Of a stretch of 64,000 nt of DNA, positions 17,231 to 25,496 are shown piece by piece. The position numbers and the translations under genes are program-made. Source of the DNA: Nitrospira japonica (GTDB taxonomy: Bacteria; Nitrospirota; Nitrospiria; Nitrospirales; Nitrospiraceae); NCBI RefSeq assembly GCF_900169565.1, contig NZ_LT828648.1, positions 4,004,501 to 4,068,500 on the forward strand, written 5' to 3'. The notes beneath the pieces are model-generated. The model was not told the origin of the DNA. It made no database searches and saw nothing but the letters and a program-made list of their open reading frames with translations. Position 1 is the stretch's first letter; each line of letters begins with the position of its first letter.

Positions 17231-18232
17231 TTAGGACTTGGCGAAAAAGGCTTCCGCCTCCCGGACGTCGTCCCGGCTCCCGATCAGGAGCGGCACCCGC
17301 TGATGCAATCGCTCCGGTTGGACGTCGAGGATCCGCTTCGTCCCCGTGCTCGCCAGACCGCCCGCTTGCTCGACGATCAGCGCCAGGGGGTTCGCCTCAT
17401 AGAGCAACCGCAGTTTTCCCTCCGGCTTCTTGGCTTCGGCGGGGTACAGGTAAATGCCGCCGTTCAACAGGATGCGGTGCACGTCTGCGACCAGGCAGCC
17501 GGAGTACCGCCCGCTATAGGGGCGTCCAGTCCCCTTGTCGTCCATCTTGAGGTGATCGAAATACCGCTTCGTCCCTTCGGGCCACTTCTGATAGTTCCCT
17601 TCATTGGCAGCATAGATCCTGCCGCGAGTCGGGATGGTCATATTCTCGTGCGACAACAGATACTCGCCGAGTCCCGGATCGAGCGTAAACCCATGCACAC
17701 CCTTTCCCGTCGCCACGACGAACATCGTGCTGGGGCCGAAAAGAAGATAGCCGGCTGCCAGTTGATCCGTGCCTTTCTGCAACAAATCCCGGTCGCCCGG
17801 AGGCCGGTCGTCCGGCTGATGGGTGACGATCGAAAAGATGGACCCGAGCGGCATGTTGACGTCGGTATTCGAGGAGCCGTCGAGGGGATCGAACAGGACC
17901 ATGTAGGGCGCTTGTCGTCCCGGCTTCGATACGATCACCGGCTTTTCCATTTCCTCCGACGCCAGAGCGCACACGACGTCGCTCCGTTGGAAGACCTGCA
18001 CGCAGGTTTCGTTGGCGATTTGATCCAGCTTTTTGACCGCTTCGTCTTGCACGTTCGTGTCTCCGCTCGTGCCGAGCACGTCGAGAAGACCGGCCAGACG
18101 AAGGTCGCGGGACAGGAGCTTGCCGACCAGTCCTACGTGCGACAAGAGGGTCGTGAAGGGGGGGCCCCCTCCAGGGACGGCGGTGTGGCTCCGATTAAAA
18201 TATTGTTCAAGCGTCAGCGAATGAAGCGCCAT
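17231..18232 (-). CDS. fbp: Fructose-1,6-bisphosphatase, class I
   Basis: The ATG at 18232 gives MALHSLTLEQYF; an in-frame TTG eight codons upstream is less likely. About 333 residues carry the class I motifs ASEEMEKP, MVLFDPLDGSSNTDVN (metal and phosphate site), FVVATGKGVHGF, NEGNYQKWPEGTKRY and GGIYLYPAEAKKPEGKLRLLYE. It removes the 1-phosphate in gluconeogenesis. An A/T-rich stretch at about 18257-18300 upstream is a plausible promoter region, but no clear -35/-10 pair was identified. Confidence 0.96.
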   Translation of the reverse strand: MALHSLTLEQYFNRSHTAVPGGGPPFTTLLSHVGLVGKLLSRDLRLAGLLDVLGTSGDTNVQDEAVKKLDQIANETCVQVFQRSDVVCALASEEMEKPVIVSKPGRQAPYMVLFDPLDGSSNTDVNMPLGSIFSIVTHQPDDRPPGDRDLLQKGTDQLAAGYLLFGPSTMFVVATGKGVHGFTLDPGLGEYLLSHENMTIPTRGRIYAANEGNYQKWPEGTKRYFDHLKMDDKGTGRPYSGRYSGCLVADVHRILLNGGIYLYPAEAKKPEGKLRLLYEANPLALIVEQAGGLASTGTKRILDVQPERLHQRVPLLIGSRDDVREAEAFFAKS

Positions 18233-18341
18233 GAATGCGCGGGACCCGTCCCGCAACCCCTAATATGAATGATGATGAACGATAATAACGAACGATTATA
18301 GCCTGTCTGCGACGGGACGGGCAACGAAACATGTCGCCTGT

Positions 18342-19118
18342 TTAGGGATGAGAATCCCCGCCGGGGAGCCCGCTCACCAGATCAGCCACAATGGAGCCGA
18401 TGATCACTCGAGCCTTCATTCTGAGCGGGATCCGCCGGCCGTCGTTGGTCAGCCACACGCGGATGTTGCCCTGGTTCAAGAAGATCCCTTGAAACGGCAT
18501 GATCACCAACAAACGGACCGCCTCCGCTTTTCCCCAGGTGCCTTTGATCGTCTCCAGCCCCTCCACCCGGACTTCCAGCTTATAATTTTTCTTGTCGTGG
18601 TGAACGCTGAGTGATTCCGTCGTCCCGGGAACGAACTGCGGAAGACTCCGCACGTAGTAGAGACAGGAGATCGCGTCGAATGTGCCCGGAGGAATGGGCA
18701 GCGTCTCCTCTACACCGTCTTTGACCGCGGTCACGCTCCCTTGATCATGATGAAAGGTGTAGTCGAAATCATTCTTGCGCTTGCCCTCCCGACGATGAAA
18801 GATCATGTGCTCAGAGAGAAACGTGTCGGGATTCACCCATGATTCCACTCGGTTATCCACCGGATAGAACCTGGTGATTTTGGGGCTCGACTGCGCCGTC
18901 ATCACGAGCTTGAGCGAGGCCTGCGCGTTGCTGTTGCCTTCCGCGACTTCGAGCACGGCAGTCCCTGCGAGAATGTTGAGCCACGTCAGTTCATAGGTCA
19001 GTCGCTCGCCGACCTGCACGGCGGGAAGGAGCGGGCGGGTCTCCGCCCAGGTCAGGACCGTGGATCCCAGAAATGAGGCGAGGAGAAGGGCCGCGAGCAG
19101 CCACGGCCGTGGACACAT
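18342..19118 (-). CDS. Secreted DUF3108 protein
   Basis: The start is set at ATG 19118, which opens a signal peptide (MCPRPWLLAALLLASFLGS... ending TWAE); longer starts would overlap the mutase gene upstream. The mature part (about 230 residues) is a beta-rich domain with VGERLTYELTWLNILAG near its start, FDAISCLYYVRSLP in the middle and VWLTNDGRRIPLRM near the end, the pattern of DUF3108. Family members are predicted periplasmic or outer-membrane-associated proteins of unknown role. It follows the phosphomannomutase gene by 37 bases and is probably in the same transcript. Confidence 0.82.
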   Translation of the reverse strand: MCPRPWLLAALLLASFLGSTVLTWAETRPLLPAVQVGERLTYELTWLNILAGTAVLEVAEGNSNAQASLKLVMTAQSSPKITRFYPVDNRVESWVNPDTFLSEHMIFHRREGKRKNDFDYTFHHDQGSVTAVKDGVEETLPIPPGTFDAISCLYYVRSLPQFVPGTTESLSVHHDKKNYKLEVRVEGLETIKGTWGKAEAVRLLVIMPFQGIFLNQGNIRVWLTNDGRRIPLRMKARVIIGSIVADLVSGLPGGDSHP

Positions 19119-19155
19119 TGAACCTGCTCGCGAAAGGAGAGACGGGACCAATGAG

Positions 19156-20556
19156 CTACTGTCCCAATGAGGTCTTCGCGTCGGCCAACTCATGCTCGAC
19201 CGTGGTCCGGATCACGTCGAGCCGGGCCGGCGAGGTGGCCTCGAAGCGCAACACCAGCGCCGGTTGCGTGTTGGACGCGCGGATCAACCCCCATCCGTCG
19301 TCGAAAATCGCGCGCACCCCATCGATGGTGACCAGGTCGCGAAGCGGCAGGCGGTGCTGTCCGATCTCGTGCCGCGTCTTGAGATAGCCGGCAAAACGCT
19401 CGTGGACTCGTTTGACGACGTCGAACTTGACCGCATCCGGCATATCGACGCGGATTTCGGGGGTCACCGACGTTTGCGGAAGATCCGCCACGAGCGAGGA
19501 GAGCGGCCGCGGGCTCTTGGACAGAATCTCGATCAGCCGGCAGGAGGCATAGATCGCGTCATCGTAGCCGAAATAGCGATCGGCAAAAAACATGTGTCCC
19601 GACATCTCGCCGGCCAGTACGGCTTTTTCGCTTTTCATCTTGGACTTGATCAGCGAATGGCCGGTTTTCCACATGACCGGGCGACCGCCCTGCTTGGCGA
19701 TATCGTCGTACAGACACTGGGAAGCCTTGACCTCCGAGATGATGGTGCTGCCCGGCTTCGCGGCGAGGATGTCGCGCGCATAGACCACGAGCAGACGATC
19801 GCCCCACAATACCTGCCCCTGTTCGTCGATGGCTCCGATTCGGTCGGCATCGCCGTCGTAACCGATTCCCACGTCCGCTTGATGTTGCTTGACCGCCGCC
19901 ATCAAGTCCTGGAGATTCTCCAACACGGTCGGATCGGGATGATGATTCGGAAACCGCCCGTCCAGATCGCAGTAGAGTCCCGTCACGCGGCAGCCCAGCA
20001 GCTCCAACGCCTGTTTGGCCACCAGCGCCGCCACGCCGTTTCCGCAGTCGATGACGACATGGAGCCGCTTGCCGTTCACGTCCGGAAAGCTGCGTTTGAT
20101 ATAGGCGAGATAGTCGGGAATGATTGGGTGTTCGGACAATCGGCCCTGCCCGGACACGAACCGGCCGGCCTCCAAGATGCGTCGCAGATCCTGAATCGCC
20201 TCTCCATGAATGGCCTCCTTACCGACGCAGATCTTGAACCCGTTGTATTCGGCGGCGTTATGGCTGCCGGTGATCATGATGCCGCCCTCGATCGGCAGCG
20301 TAAACAGCGAGAAATAGACCAGCGGAGACGGACAGATGCCGACGTCCACGACGTTCATGCCGCCGGCGAGCAGCCCCCGCACCAAAGCCTGGAAAAGTCC
20401 GGGAGAGCTCAGCCGGCCGTCACGGCCGACGGAGATGGTCTTCACGCCCCGGTCATTGACGTAGGTGGCATAGGCCCGGCCCACCTGTTCGGCGATCGGT
20501 TCCGTCAGTTCTTTCCCGACGATGCCCCGAAGATCATATTCTCGAAAAAGACCCAT
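19156..20556 (-). CDS. Phosphomannomutase/phosphoglucomutase
   Basis: The 466-residue alpha-D-phosphohexomutase begins MGLFREYDLRGIVG, with the phosphoserine loop TGSHN (S98), the metal-binding DGDADR (about 233-238) and the sugar-specificity GEMSGHMFF motif, which is the form seen in PMM/PGM enzymes such as AlgC. It converts mannose 6-phosphate to mannose 1-phosphate (and the glucose pair), feeding the GDP-mannose and dTDP-rhamnose routes encoded upstream. A ribosome binding site (caggaga) precedes the ATG, and the GDP-mannose gene ends 18 bases upstream. Confidence 0.94.
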   Translation of the reverse strand: MGLFREYDLRGIVGKELTEPIAEQVGRAYATYVNDRGVKTISVGRDGRLSSPGLFQALVRGLLAGGMNVVDVGICPSPLVYFSLFTLPIEGGIMITGSHNAAEYNGFKICVGKEAIHGEAIQDLRRILEAGRFVSGQGRLSEHPIIPDYLAYIKRSFPDVNGKRLHVVIDCGNGVAALVAKQALELLGCRVTGLYCDLDGRFPNHHPDPTVLENLQDLMAAVKQHQADVGIGYDGDADRIGAIDEQGQVLWGDRLLVVYARDILAAKPGSTIISEVKASQCLYDDIAKQGGRPVMWKTGHSLIKSKMKSEKAVLAGEMSGHMFFADRYFGYDDAIYASCRLIEILSKSPRPLSSLVADLPQTSVTPEIRVDMPDAVKFDVVKRVHERFAGYLKTRHEIGQHRLPLRDLVTIDGVRAIFDDGWGLIRASNTQPALVLRFEATSPARLDVIRTTVEHELADAKTSLGQ

Positions 20557-20574
20557 GATATCTCCTGCTGCGGA

Positions 20575-22026
20575 TCAGCCGTGCGCGGTCCGTCCGTACT
20601 CGTCCTTGAATCGGACGATGTCGTCCTCGCCCAAATACGGCCCGTTCTGAACTTCGATGATGTGCAACGTCTCCTGGCCGAAATTTTCCAAACGATGGCG
20701 CGTCTCGACCGGGATGGCGGTGCTCTGGCCGACCTGCAGATCGAAGACGTCGTCGCCACGCGTCACCCGTGCCGTGCCGGCGATGACGACCCAGTGTTCG
20801 CTCCTTCGGTGATGCATTTGCAGCGACAGTCTCCCGCCCGGCTTCACCGTCACCCGCTTTACCTTATACCCGTCGCCTTCTTCCAAGATGGTATAGGATC
20901 CCCAGGGCCGATGGACGGTGACGTGCTCGAGGTGCTCGGGAGCTCCCTGCTGCTTGAGAATGTCCACGACCTTCTTCACGTCCTGCGCCCGGTCCTTCGG
21001 ACAAACCAACGTGGCATCGGGGGTATCGACCACGACCATGTCCGTCAAGCCGATCGTCGCCACGACACGCCGGTCTCCGTAGACGACGGATCTGCGGCTG
21101 CCGAGATCGACGACCCGCCCTCCCACGATATTGCCCGCCTTGTCCTTTGGAGCGACTTCGTCGAGGCTGCCCCAGCTCCCGACGTCCGACCACTCGAACG
21201 CGACCGGGACGACGGCCGATTTCGTGGATCGCTCCATGACCCCGGTATCGACGGACACGGGAGCCAACTTCTTGTATTCCTCGTCGATCGCTCCCCTCAT
21301 CCCTCCCGCCTGCATCAATTCCCGGATCCGTTCGATCCCCTTGAACAGCGCCGGTTGATGATGCCGGATTTCCTCGAGAATCGTCGCGGCCCGCCAGACG
21401 AACATCCCGCTGTTCCAGTAGTAATCCTTCGCCTTCACGTACTGCGCGGCTTTGACGGCATTGGGCTTTTCCACGAAGCGGCTCACCGGATGGCCTTTGA
21501 GTTTGCCCTGTTTGCCGACCGTGATCCGTTTGTTCGGCTTGATATAACCGTAGCCGGTTTCGGGTCTGATCGGCTTGATCCCGAAGGTGACGAGATAGCC
21601 CTGGCCCGCCAGCTCAGCCGCAAGCTTCACCGCGGCGTCAAACTCCTTCTGTCCCTTGACGATGTGATCCGCAGGCACGACCAGCATCACCGCATCCGGG
21701 TCGCGGCGCACCAATTCCAGCGCGGCCAGCGCAATGGCGGGCGCCGTGTTCCTGCCTTCCGGCTCGAGCACGAAGTTGTCCTTGATCTCGTCCTTCCATT
21801 CCACGAGTTGGATACGGATCGATTCCGCTTGGGCGGGATTGGTCGAGATCAGGACCTGTTGCGCCGGCGCCCCGTGAACGACCCGCCTCATCGTCTGCTG
21901 GATCAGAGTCTCGTCGCCGATGATGCGCAACAGCTGTTTCGGAAACAGGTGCCGGCTCAACGGCCAGAATCTGGTGCCACTGCCCCCCGCCATGATGACG
22001 GGATATACCGCCGCTCGATTCTTCAT
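20575..22026 (-). CDS. manC: Mannose-1-phosphate guanylyltransferase / mannose-6-phosphate isomerase
   Basis: The ATG at 22026 has a ribosome binding site (ggaggga) and starts MKNRAAVYPVIMAGGSGTRFWPLSR, leaving 483 residues. The N-terminal nucleotidyltransferase (GGSGTRFWP at 14-22, FVEKPN near 160) makes GDP-mannose. The C-terminal cupin domain (about 350-470: VHRPWGSYTILEEG, KPGGRLSLQMHHRRSEHW) is the type II phosphomannose isomerase. This bifunctional layout is typical of polysaccharide loci. GDP-mannose would feed mannose-derived sugars in the surface glycan. Confidence 0.96.
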   Translation of the reverse strand: MKNRAAVYPVIMAGGSGTRFWPLSRHLFPKQLLRIIGDETLIQQTMRRVVHGAPAQQVLISTNPAQAESIRIQLVEWKDEIKDNFVLEPEGRNTAPAIALAALELVRRDPDAVMLVVPADHIVKGQKEFDAAVKLAAELAGQGYLVTFGIKPIRPETGYGYIKPNKRITVGKQGKLKGHPVSRFVEKPNAVKAAQYVKAKDYYWNSGMFVWRAATILEEIRHHQPALFKGIERIRELMQAGGMRGAIDEEYKKLAPVSVDTGVMERSTKSAVVPVAFEWSDVGSWGSLDEVAPKDKAGNIVGGRVVDLGSRRSVVYGDRRVVATIGLTDMVVVDTPDATLVCPKDRAQDVKKVVDILKQQGAPEHLEHVTVHRPWGSYTILEEGDGYKVKRVTVKPGGRLSLQMHHRRSEHWVVIAGTARVTRGDDVFDLQVGQSTAIPVETRHRLENFGQETLHIIEVQNGPYLGEDDIVRFKDEYGRTAHG

Positions 22027-22030
22027 TCGA

Positions 22031-22582
22031 CTATCCCTCCACGAATCCGCTACGCGCATCAAGAATCAGATCGATGACTTCCCGAACGGCCCCCTCGCCA
22101 CCCTTTTTACGGCAGACATAGTCCACCGCCGCGATCACCGGCCGGACTCCGTCAAGCGGAGTAGCCGAAAATCCTGCCGCCTTGAGAGTGGCGAGGTCGT
22201 TGATGTCGTCACCGATGTATGCCACCTGCTCCATCGTCAACCCGTGTCTGGCCGCCATCTCCCGAACCAACACCAGCTTGTCCATCACGCCCTGGTGCAC
22301 TTCGGGAATCGCCAGCTTCTCGGCGCGTCTGGCGACCAGCTTGGTGCGCTCTTGGGTGACGATTGCGGTCACCAATCCCGCGCGCTGGAGCAGCTTGATG
22401 CCCATTCCGTCGCGCGTGTTGAATTTCTTCCACTCGTCTCCGGATTCGGCGTAGTACATGCCCCCGTCGGTCAGCACCCCGTCGACGTCGGTGGCGAACA
22501 GCCGAATCCCCTTGAGCTTGCCTGCGAGCCGCTTGCCGGCCGCCTTCTTCCCGCCGTGCGCGGCGGCTCGAGACGTAGCCAT
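22031..22582 (-). CDS. kdsC: HAD phosphatase, KdsC-like (3-deoxy-D-manno-octulosonate 8-phosphate phosphatase)
   Basis: This 183-residue protein has a basic Ala/Lys-rich N-terminal extension of about 25 residues, then HAD motif I FATDVDGVLTDG (D32 and D34), the KdsC-typical FNTRDGMGIKLLQRAG, and motif III/IV YIGDDINDL. It lacks a cap domain, as KdsC does. It likely dephosphorylates Kdo 8-phosphate for lipopolysaccharide core synthesis, although the same fold acts on nonulosonate phosphates. No kdsA, kdsB or kdsD lies in the window. It ends 4 bases before manC. Confidence 0.85.
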   Translation of the reverse strand: MATSRAAAHGGKKAAGKRLAGKLKGIRLFATDVDGVLTDGGMYYAESGDEWKKFNTRDGMGIKLLQRAGLVTAIVTQERTKLVARRAEKLAIPEVHQGVMDKLVLVREMAARHGLTMEQVAYIGDDINDLATLKAAGFSATPLDGVRPVIAAVDYVCRKKGGEGAVREVIDLILDARSGFVEG

Positions 22583-22666
22583 TGTCAAAGTAGTCCTTCC
22601 GGGTCGCTCACGTCGTCATCATACCGACTCGACGCGGCCCTGCAAACAAAAAACCATCGGCGCGAC

Positions 22667-23548
22667 TCATACAGGTGCGGCCCCCGACGACGGTATCGTC
22701 GACGCGGATGAACGGATCTGTCTTGTGAAACGATCGAGCGCGTCGCGCCAGTCCGGCAGCGGCGCCCGCACCAGCCCCAGACGGCCGTACGCCAAGACGC
22801 TGTATGGAGGTCGTGTCGCCGGACGCTGGGATTGGGTGGTCGGGATCGGACGGACGACGGTGGCGCTGCCGATCAGCCTTACGATCGTGTCGGCGAATTC
22901 GTACCAGGTGCTGCTTCCGCTGTTCGTCACATGACAGATCCCCGTAAGCCGGCTTGGAATGAGATCGACCAGCGCCCGAGCCAGATCGTCGGCGAAGGTC
23001 GGACAGCCCCGCTGGTCCGCCACGACCTCCAGCACCGGCCGTTCACCGGCGAGTTGCATGATCGTTTTGACGAAATTCTTCCCGCCGTGTCCATAGAGCC
23101 ATGCCGTGCGGACGACGAGGCAGTCCTCGCAATGTTCGGCGGCCGCCGCCTCCCCGTCCCGCTTCGATCGGCCGTACATGTTGAGGGGATTGGTGGGATC
23201 TTCTTCCGTGTAAGGCGTATCTTTCGCGCCGTCGAACACGTAGTCGGTCGAAATATAGATCAGCCTGCCGCCGACACGCTGGGCTGCGCGGGCCACGGCA
23301 GCGGTCCCCTCGACGTTGACCGCCCGGGCTCGATCCGGCTCCCGCTCCGCTCCATCGACGTTGGTATAGGCGGCGGCATGCACGACGACATGAGGCCTGG
23401 CTTGGACGATCTGCTCCTCGCACGACGCGGCGGTCAGATCGAACTCCGGCAAGTCCTTGAGGATCAGCGTCTCGGGGGGCAAGACCGACCGCAGCGCGCA
23501 GCCGAGCTGTCCCTGGGCGCCGGTGATGAGAATTCTCGTCTCAGGCAT
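22667..23548 (-). CDS. rfbD: dTDP-4-dehydrorhamnose reductase
   Basis: The 293-residue short-chain dehydrogenase starts with the NAD(P)-binding ILITGAQGQLG motif and carries STDYVFDG and the catalytic YGRSK, plus RTAWLYG and the C-terminal RPPYSVL typical of RfbD/RmlD. It catalyses the last step to dTDP-L-rhamnose. It lies in the order rfbA-rfbB-rfbD on the minus strand. No rfbC (3,5-epimerase) gene is present nearby. Confidence 0.94.
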   Translation of the reverse strand: MPETRILITGAQGQLGCALRSVLPPETLILKDLPEFDLTAASCEEQIVQARPHVVVHAAAYTNVDGAEREPDRARAVNVEGTAAVARAAQRVGGRLIYISTDYVFDGAKDTPYTEEDPTNPLNMYGRSKRDGEAAAAEHCEDCLVVRTAWLYGHGGKNFVKTIMQLAGERPVLEVVADQRGCPTFADDLARALVDLIPSRLTGICHVTNSGSSTWYEFADTIVRLIGSATVVRPIPTTQSQRPATRPPYSVLAYGRLGLVRAPLPDWRDALDRFTRQIRSSASTIPSSGAAPV

Positions 23549-23571
23549 GAAGGGCTGAGTCCATTTCCATC

Positions 23572-24588
23572 CTAACCGGCTTCGTTCAGCCGCGTCCGAT
23601 ACTGCTCTTCATAGTAACGGCGGAACTCGCCGGACTTGATGGGACGCCACCAGGATTCATGCGTCCGGTACCATTCGACCGTGGCATTCAGACCGCCCTC
23701 GAACGACACCGACGGCCGCCATCCGAGCGCGTGAAGCTTGGTGCAATCCACCGCATAGCGCCGATCATGTCCCGGACGGTCCCGGACGAACCGGATAAGT
23801 TGTGCCGGTTTGCCCAGGCAAGCCAGCAACCGCTCCGCGACGACGAGATTTTCCCGCTCATTGCCGCCGCCGATATTATAGACCTGTCCCGGTTCGCCCC
23901 GGAGCAGGACGTGGTCGATCGCCGCACAATGATCCTCGACTGCCAGCCAATCCCTACACTGGCGCCCGTCCCCATACAGGGGAAGCGCTTGGTCGTCGAT
24001 CGCGTTGGTGACGAATAGGGGAATGAATTTCTCTGGATACTGATTGGGGCCATACGTGTTGCTTCCGCGTGTGACCATCACCGGAAAGCCGAACGTCGTC
24101 CAATAGCTCAACACCAGGAGTTCCCCGCCGGCCTTGCTGGCCGAATAGGGACTGCGCGGAACGAGCGGCGCCTCTTCCGTCGAACTTCCGGTCTCAACGC
24201 TGCCGTAGACTTCGTCGGTGCTGACCTGCAGGAACCGGGAGACGCCGGCTCGCCTGGATTCCTCGAGCAGTACGCCGGTTCCAACGACGTCCGTCCGTGC
24301 AAAGGTTCCCGGATCCATGATCGACCGATCGACGTGGGTCTCGGCGGCGGCGTTGACGACGGCTTCGATTCGATGCTCCCGCAACACTCGCTCCACCAGC
24401 GGCTGATCGCCGATGTCCCCATGCACGAATCGATACCGCCGATCTCCCTCCAGATCCCGCAGGTTGGCAGGATTGCCTGAATATTTCAGCGCGTCCAAGT
24501 TGACGACTTCGTGACCGCCTCCCGTGACCAGGCGACGGACCAGATGCGATCCGATGAAGCCGGCGCCTCCGGTGACCAGAATTTTCAT
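23572..24588 (-). CDS. rfbB: dTDP-glucose 4,6-dehydratase
   Basis: The ATG at 24588 gives MKILVTGGAGFIGSHLVRR, the standard N-terminus; the 41 residues upstream in the open frame do not resemble the family. The 338-residue protein has STDEVYGS, with the active-site Thr-Asp-Glu, YSASKAGGE with the catalytic Tyr-Lys, and RGSNTYGPNQYPEKFIP, the diagnostic dTDP-glucose dehydratase motif. It produces dTDP-4-keto-6-deoxyglucose for rhamnose and other deoxysugars. Confidence 0.95.
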   Translation of the reverse strand: MKILVTGGAGFIGSHLVRRLVTGGGHEVVNLDALKYSGNPANLRDLEGDRRYRFVHGDIGDQPLVERVLREHRIEAVVNAAAETHVDRSIMDPGTFARTDVVGTGVLLEESRRAGVSRFLQVSTDEVYGSVETGSSTEEAPLVPRSPYSASKAGGELLVLSYWTTFGFPVMVTRGSNTYGPNQYPEKFIPLFVTNAIDDQALPLYGDGRQCRDWLAVEDHCAAIDHVLLRGEPGQVYNIGGGNERENLVVAERLLACLGKPAQLIRFVRDRPGHDRRYAVDCTKLHALGWRPSVSFEGGLNATVEWYRTHESWWRPIKSGEFRRYYEEQYRTRLNEAG

Positions 24589-24625
24589 GCAACCACGAGA
24601 GCCGCTCGTTGATCCGGCAACGGAT

Positions 24626-25369
24626 TCATGCCTCGATCCGTTCCATTTTATTCGCGCCTGTCCGGCTGACCAGTTGATGGGCCTGGTGAAGCGATTCGAT
24701 CGTACCGGCATCCGTCCACCAGCCTTCGAGCACGTCCCAGGTCAGAGTCCCCGTCCGGATGTAGGCGTTGTTCACGTCCGTAATCTCCAATTCGCCGCGC
24801 CCCGACGGCTTCAGCGTCTTGATGATGTCGAACACCCCGGCGTCATAGAAATAAATACCCGTGACGGCGTAGGGCGACGAAGGACTGACCGGTTTCTCCT
24901 CGATCCTGAGGACACGCCTGCCCTCCAACACCGGCACGCCGAATCGTTGAGGGTCTTTCACTTCCTTCAGCAAGATCTTGGCGCCTTTCCGCTGCTCACG
25001 AAACGCCCGCGCCGCCGCGGCGATGTTCCCTTCGATGATGTTGTCGCCGAGAATCACGCACACCTCTTCCCCGTCGGCAAAATGTTCCGCCAGCCGAAGC
25101 GCATCGGCGATCCCGCCCTCGCCTTCCTGATACGTGTAGTTCAACCGTTTGAGGCCGAACTCCTTGCCGTTGCCCAACAACTTCAAAAAATCACCCGCGC
25201 TGTTGCCTCCGGTCACGAGCATGATCTCATCGATACCGGCATTCGCAAGCGTCTGAATGGGATAGTAGATCATCGGCCGGTTGAATACCGGCAGCAGATG
25301 CTTGTTCGTCACTTTGGTCAGCGGCAACAATCTCGTCCCCAATCCTCCCGCGAGCACCACGCCTCTCAT
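24626..25369 (-). CDS. rfbA: Glucose-1-phosphate thymidylyltransferase, short form
   Basis: The ATG at 25369 is supported by a strong ribosome binding site (ggaggga) and gives MRGVVLAGGLGTRLLPLTKV; the longer open frame upstream overlaps the next gap and is not conserved. At 247 residues it is about 40 shorter than E. coli RfbA and ends after the ...WWTDAGTIESLHQA motif, so it lacks the C-terminal helical region that forms the allosteric site in the long enzymes. Short forms are known in other bacteria. It should make dTDP-glucose from glucose 1-phosphate. Confidence 0.9.
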   Translation of the reverse strand: MRGVVLAGGLGTRLLPLTKVTNKHLLPVFNRPMIYYPIQTLANAGIDEIMLVTGGNSAGDFLKLLGNGKEFGLKRLNYTYQEGEGGIADALRLAEHFADGEEVCVILGDNIIEGNIAAAARAFREQRKGAKILLKEVKDPQRFGVPVLEGRRVLRIEEKPVSPSSPYAVTGIYFYDAGVFDIIKTLKPSGRGELEITDVNNAYIRTGTLTWDVLEGWWTDAGTIESLHQAHQLVSRTGANKMERIEA

Positions 25370-25496
25370 GATCCCTCCCTCATCCGACAACTCGCCGACA
25401 TTCCGCGCGAAGAATCCTGCCCATTTATCGGCTCTCGCCGGCGGCATGCCGGACGGCTCGGCTGCTTTTGCGTTGATCGACGCCGGCTGAACGGGC

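Noticed and set aside
19192-22077. A 961-codon plus-strand open frame opposite the mutase and manC genes
   Set aside because: It is a shadow of two clearly recognisable minus-strand enzymes; the product is His/Arg/Asp-rich with no domain, as expected of antisense frames in GC-rich DNA.
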